Source: Longimicrobiales bacterium (GTDB lineage: Bacteria > Gemmatimonadota > Gemmatimonadetes > Longimicrobiales > Gaopeijiaceae). Taken from it: DNA of 64,000 bases. Within the stretch, counting starts at the first letter, position 1; the number at the start of each line of letters is the position of its first letter. A program made the position numbers and the translations under genes. Below the pieces are notes generated by a model. The model had not been told where the DNA came from. It worked only from the letters and a program-made list of their open reading frames with translations, and searched no databases. The DNA lies in the NCBI GenBank assembly GCA_028284495.1, contig JANQRP010000032.1:62001-126000 (forward strand), given 5' to 3'. Positions 1-6,902 of this stretch are shown one piece after another.

Positions 1-2
1 AG

Positions 3-1022
3 GAAGAGAACGAAGAGGAGGAGGTTCTCCCGCGTCTCTCCTACACCGACCTCGTCGGCGGCATCGGGGGCCTCTCGCCGCTGCACCACGCGGCGCGTCA
101 GGGACACCGCGACGCGGCGATGGCGCTGCTGGACGCGGGGGCGGACGTGAACATGCCCGGCGGCGGAGACGAGAGCACACCGATGGTGCTGGCGTCGATC
201 AACGGGCACTTCGACCTCGCGCTCGAGCTGATGGCCCGGGGCGCGGATCCGAACATGTCCAACCACGCCGACGTCACGCCGCTCTGGGCCGCGATCAACA
301 TCCAGTGGGCCCCGCGGGCGCTCTACCCGCAGCCCAAGAACCACCTGCGGCAAGAGATCGACTACCTCGGCTTCATGGAAGCGCTCCTGCAGGCCGGCGC
401 CGATCCCGACAAGCCCGTGAACCGGCACATCTGGTTCATGTCGTACAACTTCGATCTGCTGGGCATCAACACGACCGGCGCGAGCCCCTTCTGGCGAGCC
501 GCGTACGCGCTCGACGTGCCGGCGATGGAGCTGCTCTACGAGTACGGGGCGGATCCGAACCAGCCGACCACCAAGGCGCCGACGGGTCGCCCGTTCGATC
601 CCGATGCCGAGGACGACTCGGGTCTTCCGCCCGTTCCGGTCGGTGGCCCCGGCGTCTACCCGATCCACGCCGCCGCCGGCGTGGGGTACGGGACGGACTT
701 CGCCGCCAACTCGCACGAACACGCGCCCGACGGGTGGATGCCCGCCGTGAAGTACCTGGTCGAGGTCCACGGCGCGGATGTGAACCTGCGCGACGAGGAC
801 GGCTACACACCGCTGCACCACGCGGCGGCCCGCGGCGACAACGAGATGATCATGTATCTCGTCGAGTTGGGCGCCGACGTCACGGCCGTGGGCCGGAACG
901 GCAACACCACCGCCGACATGGCCAACGCGCCCATCTCGCGCGTCGAGCCGTTCCCGGAGACGATCGAGCTGCTCGTGTCGCTGGGTGCCGTGAACAACAA
1001 CAACTGCCGTAGCTGCCAGTAG
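3..1022 (+). CDS. Ankyrin-repeat protein, 5' end outside window
   Basis: The reading frame is open from the left window edge, so the N-terminus is missing. It shows at least five ankyrin-type repeats: SPLHHAARQGHRDAAM with LLDAGADVN, then ELMARGADPN, ALLQAGADPD, LYEYGADPN and YTPLHHAAARGDNEM with YLVELGADV. An acidic stretch (EENEEEE) lies at the extreme left. The C-terminus ends in an Asn run and CRSC. Ankyrin repeats mediate protein-protein contact; no catalytic domain is visible in the part seen. The visible stretch starts mid-repeat, so whether the protein is exported cannot be judged. The next gene lies on the opposite strand and converges on it. Confidence 0.85.
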   Translation, partial: EENEEEEVLPRLSYTDLVGGIGGLSPLHHAARQGHRDAAMALLDAGADVNMPGGGDESTPMVLASINGHFDLALELMARGADPNMSNHADVTPLWAAINIQWAPRALYPQPKNHLRQEIDYLGFMEALLQAGADPDKPVNRHIWFMSYNFDLLGINTTGASPFWRAAYALDVPAMELLYEYGADPNQPTTKAPTGRPFDPDAEDDSGLPPVPVGGPGVYPIHAAAGVGYGTDFAANSHEHAPDGWMPAVKYLVEVHGADVNLRDEDGYTPLHHAAARGDNEMIMYLVELGADVTAVGRNGNTTADMANAPISRVEPFPETIELLVSLGAVNNNNCRSCQ

Positions 1023-1075
1023 TAGTGCCAGGCGAGGTCTCGTTTGCGGCTACGGTGCCCCGCTGAGCAGCACGG

Positions 1076-2602
1076 TCAGTGCACGCTGCGCTTCGTGCGT
1101 GACTCCATGACGTCCAGGATCGCGGCCTGATCCACCCGGCTCGGATGCTCCCACCCGTGCTGATAGCCGAACACGTCCCGGAGCGTGCGGCTCCCGAACT
1201 TCTCGTCCACGATCTCGATCTCCTCGGCCGAGAGCAGGGAGGGGTGGTCCACCCCGCACGCGCGGCAGAGCAGGATGATCTCCTTCCGGAAGGTGATCAT
1301 GTAGTTGGCGAGCCGCGCGCCCTTGTCGCGCGGATCGAGGCCGCGCACGAGCCACTTGTTCTGGGTGGCGACGCCGGTGGGGCAGTGGCCGGTGTGGCAG
1401 CGCTGAGCCTGGATGCACCCGATCGCCATCATCGCCTCGCGCCCGACGGCGATCATGTCGATCCCGAGGCAGAACGCGGTCATCGCGCGCTCGGGGAAGC
1501 CGAGCTTGCCGGCACCCGCCCACACCACCTTCTCGTGTACGCCTCGCTCGGCGAACGCCCTGTAGACTCGCGAGAATCCCATGTTGAACGGCAGCGCCAC
1601 GTGGTCGCTGAACACGAAGGGCGCGGCGCCCGTGCCCCCCTCACCCCCGTCGATGTGGATGAAGTCCACGCCGCGCTCTTCGTTCGCCATCCGATCGGCA
1701 AGCTCCTCCCAGAAGCCGAGCTCGCCCACGGCCGACTTGATGCCGACGGGGCGCCCGGTGCGGTCGGCGAGCGTCTCCACGAAGTCGAGCAGCTCGTCCA
1801 CCGTCGAGAACGCGCGGTGACCGGACGGGCTGATGACCGTCTCGCCGACCTCCACTCCGCGGATCCGCGCGATCTCCGGCGTCACCTTCTTTCCCGGCAG
1901 CACACCGCCGAGCCCGGGCTTTGCGCCCTGGCTCAGCTTGATCTCCATCGCCTTCACCGGATGCTCGTCCACCTTCCGGACGCACTCGTCGAGGTCGAAC
2001 CCACCGGTCTCGGTGCGTGCGCCGAAGTATCCGGTGCCGAGCTGCCAGATCAGGTCGCCGCCGTGCAGGTGATGCGGGGCGATACCACCCTCGCCGGTGT
2101 TGTGGAGGCAGCCGGCGATACGGCACCCGCGGTTGAGCGCCTCTACCGCCGGTGCGCTCAGCGATCCGAAGCTCATCCCGCTCACGTAGGCCACCGAGTC
2201 GGGTCGGAAGGCGTGCCTCCGCTCACGGTGTCCACCGAGGATTTTCGCGACGGGGAGCGACCACGTCTCGTCGTGGGGTGCGTCTTCGTGCGACCCCAGC
2301 GTGCGGTGCTTGAGGATGATGTAGTTGGGCGACGTCTCGAGCGCGTTGTCCGTCCCGAACCCGCTGTAGTTGTTCTCCTTCTTGGCCGACGCGTACACCC
2401 AGCGGCGCTGGTCCCGACTGAACGGGAGTTCCTCGTCGTTCGAGGTGACGATGTACTGCCGCAGCTCCGGCCCGATCGCTTCGAGCCAGTACCGAAAATG
2501 CCCGATGATGGGGAAGTTGCGGAGGATCGCGTGCTGCTTCTGGGTGACGTCGTAGAGGACGACGACGAGGAGGGCGCCGAGCGCCACGAGGAGCCAGATC
2601 AT
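1076..2602 (-). CDS. Membrane-anchored FMN-binding glutamate synthase-like protein
   Basis: This 508-residue protein begins with a hydrophobic anchor (IWLLVALGALLVVVLY) and then carries the glutamate-synthase FMN domain alone. The amidotransferase domain and the GltD partner are absent. Family hallmarks are GMSFGSLSAPAVEALNRG, the NTGEGG and KLSQGAKPGLGG segments, HIDGGEGGTGAAP, and CIQAQRCHTGHC, whose C-x5-C-x4-C spacing matches the 3Fe-4S ligands of GltB. The start is the ATG at 2602; upstream in-frame codons read as low-complexity Arg-rich sequence. The family is common, but its substrate is unknown and true glutamate synthase activity is doubtful without glutaminase. It is divergent from the candidate selenoprotein gene, with 116 bases between the starts. 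Confidence 0.85.
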   Translation of the reverse strand: MIWLLVALGALLVVVLYDVTQKQHAILRNFPIIGHFRYWLEAIGPELRQYIVTSNDEELPFSRDQRRWVYASAKKENNYSGFGTDNALETSPNYIILKHRTLGSHEDAPHDETWSLPVAKILGGHRERRHAFRPDSVAYVSGMSFGSLSAPAVEALNRGCRIAGCLHNTGEGGIAPHHLHGGDLIWQLGTGYFGARTETGGFDLDECVRKVDEHPVKAMEIKLSQGAKPGLGGVLPGKKVTPEIARIRGVEVGETVISPSGHRAFSTVDELLDFVETLADRTGRPVGIKSAVGELGFWEELADRMANEERGVDFIHIDGGEGGTGAAPFVFSDHVALPFNMGFSRVYRAFAERGVHEKVVWAGAGKLGFPERAMTAFCLGIDMIAVGREAMMAIGCIQAQRCHTGHCPTGVATQNKWLVRGLDPRDKGARLANYMITFRKEIILLCRACGVDHPSLLSAEEIEIVDEKFGSRTLRDVFGYQHGWEHPSRVDQAAILDVMESRTKRSVH

Positions 2603-2718
2603 GGCCGCAAAGCTAGGAGGTCCGGCCGGTTCGGGCACTCCCGGCGCGGGCGACGTGTTCTGCCTGTGACACGCACTCCGTGACACGCGCACGCTCCCCC
2701 TTCGACGGAGGCCGACCG

Positions 2719-3828
2719 ATGGGCCGCATTCCGCCCCGCGCCGCACCCCCTGCCGCCCTCCCGTTCGCCGCCCTTTCTCTCGCCGCCGTGGCGTTCGTCC
2801 TCGGTGCCGGCGACGTCGCGGCGCAGCTCGGACCGCCGCCCGAGATGGCGGTCGACCCGAATCTTCCGGTCAAGGACGGCTTCGACGTGGAGCGCGCGTA
2901 TCTGGGGCGCGCGCCGATGTTCACCCCGCTCCGCGACCCGGACTGGCAGCCGTTGCGCGCCGCACGCCGCGGCGGGCAGGTGGCGGACGACACGCCCGTG
3001 CTCGCGTTCGAGGCGGGTGGCCGGACGCTGGTGCTGGTCACGGCGCACATGTCCTACCATCACGTCGCGCAGGGCGAGATGGCCGGGGAGCCGTGGATGG
3101 TCACCTTCTGAGTGGTCTGCAACACGGGCGTCAGGATGGCGCCGAGCATCGAGGGGCAGCCGCACCTCTTCAGCGAGCACGGGCTCTACGACGGTCTGTT
3201 CCTCATGCGAGACGAGGAGAGCGGCACCTTCTGGGATCACATGACGGGAGAGGCGGTGTACGGGCCCCTCGTGGGGAGCCGCCTCCCCGTGTCCGAGCTC
3301 CGACAGACCACGGTCGAGCAGATCCTCGCCGAGGATCGGGAGGCGCTCGTCGCCCTCGGCGATCGAGCGCTCCGCACGGACGAGGACCTGAAGCCTCAGG
3401 GGCTGCTCGCGTCGATGCGCGCCCGCCTCAACGGATTCTTCTCGGGCACGATCGAGCGGGAGGACACGCGTCGGCCCACCATGGACCTGGGCCTCGGGCT
3501 GTGGCAGGACGACGACGCGATCTACTACCCGTACGAGACGATCGTGGCCCGCGGCCGCGCGGTCCTCACGACCTTCCGGGGCGAGGGTGTGCTCGTGTAT
3601 CTGGATCCGAACTCCAGGACGCTCGTGGCCTGGAACACGGACGCGAGCACCTTCCAGTGGGACGGCGACGTGCTCCGACTGAGCGACGGCAGCTACGTCG
3701 AGGGCGGGGTGCTGAAGAACCCATCGGGCGAGCGCCTGACCGGGCAGCGCCCCCTGCAGGTGTTCACGCGGTGGTACGGGTTCTCGCTGACCTTCCCGGG
3801 GGTGCCGATCTTCGGATCGGGCGGCTAA
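2719..3828 (+). CDS. DUF3179-type secreted protein with in-frame TGA (candidate selenoprotein)
   Basis: Read through the TGA at 3109-3111, this frame gives 369 residues. Start ATG 2719 has GACGGAGG eight bases upstream and opens a signal peptide of about 35 residues ending at DVAAQ. Residues 85-180 resemble DUF3179: VLAFEAGGRTLVLV, then YHHVAQGEMAGEPWMVTF, the TGA, VVCNTG, and WDHMTGEAVYGPL. DUF3179 proteins normally have VTYCPLCNT here, so the TGA (residue 131) sits exactly where the first Cys is expected, giving U-x-x-C. No other stop or frameshift occurs in the following 238 codons, and codon use is the same on both sides. A SECIS-like hairpin follows. The molecular function of DUF3179 is not established; the UxxC suggests redox or metal chemistry outside the cytoplasm. 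Alternatives are a sequencing error or a recent nonsense mutation. Confidence 0.75.
3112..3148 (+). promoter_or_regulatory. Putative bacterial SECIS element
   Basis: Directly after the in-frame TGA the RNA can fold with upper stem 3127-3132 (GGCGUC) against 3138-3143 (GGCGCC): six pairs, one of them G-U. The loop at 3133-3137 is AGGAU. A short lower stem UGC (3118-3120) with GCA (3146-3148) is possible across an internal loop. The apical loop begins 21 bases after the TGA and has G at its second position. Known bacterial SECIS elements have a small apical loop roughly 16-37 bases after UGA with a G in the first two loop positions, and the E. coli fdhF loop also contains AGGU. Folding was done by eye. 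Confidence 0.55.
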
Positions 3829-3900
3829 CAGGGCGCTCGGTTGCCGGGAATTCGGACGGGGATACATCTTTCCCCACCCTCACTCCGGAGCCATCCCATC

Positions 3901-5619
3901 GTGACCACCCGGCGCACCCGCGCCCTTCGCCGTCTCCGACCGCTGCCCGGTGTCGTGGGACTCCTCGCGCTCGCCGTTCCTCTGGTGGCCACAGCCGCGC
4001 CACTTCGGGCGCAGGACGGTCAGGACACGACGACCGTCGCGACGCCCGACTCCCTGTCGGCCCCCCAGGTCGGCTCCAGTACGGCCGCGCCGATCGTCAT
4101 CGGGACCGACACGGTGGCCACCCTCTATGGCGTCTCGGGGGTGCTGACGCCGTCGGAACGTGCCGGCAACGTGGTGAGGCGCCTGCAGGATCTCCGCCTC
4201 CGTCGCGTGCCGGCCGACTCGGTGGTGGTGGTGTCGGACGCCGACGGGTCGAGGGTCTGGGTCGCAGGGACGGCGGTGCTCGCGGTCACGCAGGGCGACG
4301 CGGAGGGCCTCGGCGTCTCGCTGGACGCTGCTACGTCGCTCTATGCCGATGCGATGAGGACCGCGCTGGACATTCCGATCGTCCGCGGCACGCCGCGCGA
4401 GCTGCTGATCGCCGTCGGGCTGGTCCTCCTCTCGACCATCCTGCTGGTCATCCTCTGGCGGCTTCTGGCCGAACTCGAGCCGAAGTTCGCGGGTGCCGTG
4501 AGTACGGCGATCCGGAAGCGGGTGACGTCGATCCGCTTCCAGAAGCTGGAACTGGCGACCGGCGACGACATCGACCGCGTCGTGAAGTGGACGGTGTGGG
4601 CACTCCGGGTCGCGGTCTCGATCGCGCTCGTCGTGCTGTACCTGCCGCTCGCCTTCAGCTTCTTCCCGGGCACGCGCGGCATCGCGATCTGGCTCCTGTC
4701 GCTGATCTGGGATCCGATCCGCGCCGCGGGGATCGCCGCCGCGAACTACGCGGGTGAGCACCTCGTCAACATCGTGCTCATCGTCGTCATCACCTGGAAG
4801 GGCATCCAGCTCCTGGAGGCCTTCTTCAAGGCGATCGCACAGAAGCGGATCCGCTTCCGGAACTTCTATCCGGACTGGGCGAAGCCGACCTTCCAGATCC
4901 TCCGGGTCCTGATCCTCGCCTTCGCGCTGATCCTGATCTGGCCCCACCTGCCCAACAGCGACTCCGCGGCGTTCCAGGGCGTGGCCGCCTTCCTCGGACT
5001 GCTGCTGACCTTCGGCTCCGCAGGTGCCGTATCGAACATGGTAGGCGGACTCGTCATGATCTACATGCGTCCCTTCCAGGACGGCGACCGGGTGCAGATT
5101 TCGGACACGACGGGGGACATCGTCGAACGCGGACTGCTCGTGACGCGGGTCCGCACGCCCAAGAACGTGGTCGTGACGATTCCGAACGCGCAGGTGCTGT
5201 CGAGCCACCTCATCAACTACTCGCGGGCGGCGCGCCGGGAGGGGATCTATCTCCACACGAAGGTCACGATCGGCTACGACATCCCGTGGCCGCGCGTGCA
5301 CGAGGCGCTGCTCGCGGCCGCGCGGAAGGTGGACGAGGTGCTGGCGGAGCCGGGCCCCTTCGTGCTGCAGACGGCGCTCACCGACTACACCGTCGAGTAC
5401 GAGTTGAACGCGGCCACCGACCAGCCCGAGAAGATGGGGATGATCTATTCGGAGCTGCACCGCGAGATCCAGACCGAGTTCGCGAAGGCGGACATCGAGA
5501 TCACCTCGCCCGCCTTCCATGCGATCCGCGACGGCAACACGTCGACGGTTCCGCCCGTGGAGGTGAAGGACGAGGACGTGGACGAGCAGATTCTCGGGGA
5601 GGAACCCGCCGTTTCGTGA
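3901..5619 (+). CDS. Mechanosensitive ion channel family protein (MscS-type)
   Basis: A 572-residue membrane protein. The GTG start at 3901 has GGAG ten bases upstream and gives an export signal ending near PLRAQDG; the TTG at 3841 would bury that signal. A periplasmic N-terminal domain is followed by hydrophobic spans near residues 167-190, 228-250, 262-310 and 335-355. The pore helix FGSAGAVSNMVGGL near 370-385 is the conserved MscS core, followed by the beta domain (DGDRVQISDTTGDIVE, then VTIPNAQVLSSHLINYS). Such channels open on membrane tension and release solutes during hypo-osmotic shock. The extra N-terminal region makes it larger than E. coli MscS (286 residues). The C-terminus is acidic. 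It starts 72 bases after the candidate selenoprotein, so cotranscription is possible. Confidence 0.92.
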   Translation: MTTRRTRALRRLRPLPGVVGLLALAVPLVATAAPLRAQDGQDTTTVATPDSLSAPQVGSSTAAPIVIGTDTVATLYGVSGVLTPSERAGNVVRRLQDLRLRRVPADSVVVVSDADGSRVWVAGTAVLAVTQGDAEGLGVSLDAATSLYADAMRTALDIPIVRGTPRELLIAVGLVLLSTILLVILWRLLAELEPKFAGAVSTAIRKRVTSIRFQKLELATGDDIDRVVKWTVWALRVAVSIALVVLYLPLAFSFFPGTRGIAIWLLSLIWDPIRAAGIAAANYAGEHLVNIVLIVVITWKGIQLLEAFFKAIAQKRIRFRNFYPDWAKPTFQILRVLILAFALILIWPHLPNSDSAAFQGVAAFLGLLLTFGSAGAVSNMVGGLVMIYMRPFQDGDRVQISDTTGDIVERGLLVTRVRTPKNVVVTIPNAQVLSSHLINYSRAARREGIYLHTKVTIGYDIPWPRVHEALLAAARKVDEVLAEPGPFVLQTALTDYTVEYELNAATDQPEKMGMIYSELHREIQTEFAKADIEITSPAFHAIRDGNTSTVPPVEVKDEDVDEQILGEEPAVS

Positions 5620-5637
5620 GGCATGGCACGGTTTCCG

Positions 5638-5675
5638 GCGCGACTACGTAGTCGCGCGGACCGGGCTGCGCAGCC
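5638..5675. repeat. Two adjacent perfect palindromes between convergent genes
   Basis: Bases 5638-5657 form a perfect 20-base palindrome centred on ACGT (half-site GCGCGACTAC), and 5664-5675 form a second, GGCTGCGCAGCC. Both lie in the 107-base gap between the convergent MscS and zinc-ribbon genes. They could fold as RNA hairpins in either direction, but no U-tract follows on either strand, so a classical intrinsic terminator is not supported. Confidence 0.5.
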
Positions 5676-5726
5676 GTACGTAGCCGAGCGGAGGCGCCCC
5701 GGACGAGCCCTGCGCGGCCGCCCCTG

Positions 5727-6740
5727 CTACCCGTTGCCTCCGTCGCGTTCCGCGCGAAGCCCCTCGAATCGCTCCGTCACCGAGTCCGGAAGCAGCAGAT
5801 CGTCGGCGATCGCGGCGATCTGCTCGGCCTCTTCCCAGGCACGCTCCAGGCGCCACAGCTCGCCCTCCAGCGCGCGTCGCTCGTCCTCCTCGTGCAGCGA
5901 CATCTCGAGGGCGAGCCGGAGCTCGGCCGGCATCTTCGTGACGGCCCCGTAGTCGCGATACCCGGCGGCGAAGTCGTCCCTGGCGACGAGATCCTTCACG
6001 AACCGCTCGGGGTGCCCTGCCTCCTCGATCGCGCGGACGGCGTCGTTCACCGCGTCCCTCTTCGCGCCGCTCCGGTTCACCTTCGGAATGAGGCGGCTCG
6101 CGAAGCGCTCGGCCTCCGGCCCCTCGAACCACTCCGCCTTCCTGCCCTTGAAGAGTCGGAGGCGGAGGGACTCACCGTCGTCGCCGGGCCGAAGCCGCAC
6201 GGTCGGGAACTGCTCGACGGGCAGCTTGATGACGCGCCCGTCGTCGGCGTGCAGCTTCGCGAGATGCCGGCGGTTGAGCAGGTGGCCGAACATCTGGTAG
6301 ATACCGCCGAAGGCCCCCGCGGAGGCGCCGGCCAGCATCGGACCCACCAGGCCCACGCCGATGATCGCCGCGGAGCCGCTCACCGTGTAGACCAGGTACT
6401 TCTTCCTTCGCCGCCCGAACTGATCGCCGTAGCGCCACGCCGCGAACTCGTTCCGGAGCGGCTCTCCGATGCGGACGAGTTCCAGCCCCTCCGACACGCG
6501 CGCGAGCCCGATGTTCTCGGTGGAGGTGCGGAGACTCGTGTCGCGGAAGATGCGCTCGCAGTCCTCGACCGCCTCCCAGCGCTCCTCCATCGGCGTCAGG
6601 TTCCAGCGCTCGCAGCTCCGGCACACCACCCACAGCCGACCCTTCGACTCGTCGAACGCGAGCCGACGGCCGACCGGGAACGTCTCGATCACCTCGTTGG
6701 TGCCGAGCGACGTGCCGCAGAACATGCAGGTGGTATACAT
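5727..6740 (-). CDS. Zinc-ribbon-containing membrane protein of unknown function
   Basis: I do not recognise a named family for this 337-residue protein. The N-terminus has two CxxC pairs (C5-x2-C8 and C40-x2-C43) spaced like a zinc ribbon. A hydrophobic Gly/Ala-rich region at about 115-150 could form one or two membrane spans (GSAAIIGVGLVGPMLAG). The C-terminal 130 residues are charged and predicted helical, with long Glu/Arg runs. There is no signal peptide, so the zinc ribbon is probably cytoplasmic. The gene is divergent from the multicopper oxidase gene, with about 160 bases between them. Start and frame are well supported by codon bias; function is not. Confidence 0.7.
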   Translation of the reverse strand: MYTTCMFCGTSLGTNEVIETFPVGRRLAFDESKGRLWVVCRSCERWNLTPMEERWEAVEDCERIFRDTSLRTSTENIGLARVSEGLELVRIGEPLRNEFAAWRYGDQFGRRRKKYLVYTVSGSAAIIGVGLVGPMLAGASAGAFGGIYQMFGHLLNRRHLAKLHADDGRVIKLPVEQFPTVRLRPGDDGESLRLRLFKGRKAEWFEGPEAERFASRLIPKVNRSGAKRDAVNDAVRAIEEAGHPERFVKDLVARDDFAAGYRDYGAVTKMPAELRLALEMSLHEEDERRALEGELWRLERAWEEAEQIAAIADDLLLPDSVTERFEGLRAERDGGNG

Positions 6741-6902
6741 CGATCGACTCAGGGGACTTCCAAGATGCGGGCGGCGTCCCGCTGCCCGCCACCGAGACTA
6801 CGGCCGAACCCACCGCCCTCTTCGCGGCTCGACGGTGTCGGAAAGCGGTCGGCGTGGAGTACCGCTGGCCGAGCGCTCGGATCCCTGCCTAGACTGAGGA
6901 CC

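Noticed and set aside
1145..2683. Long plus-strand reading frame opposite the glutamate-synthase-like gene
   Set aside because: It is Arg/His/Val-rich shadow sequence typical of the antisense of a GC-rich gene and has no domain.
3112..3828. A separate gene starting right after the TGA at 3109-3111
   Set aside because: It would begin with GTG at 3112 directly on a stop codon, has no ribosome site or signal peptide, and would split the conserved DUF3179 domain inside its CxxC motif.
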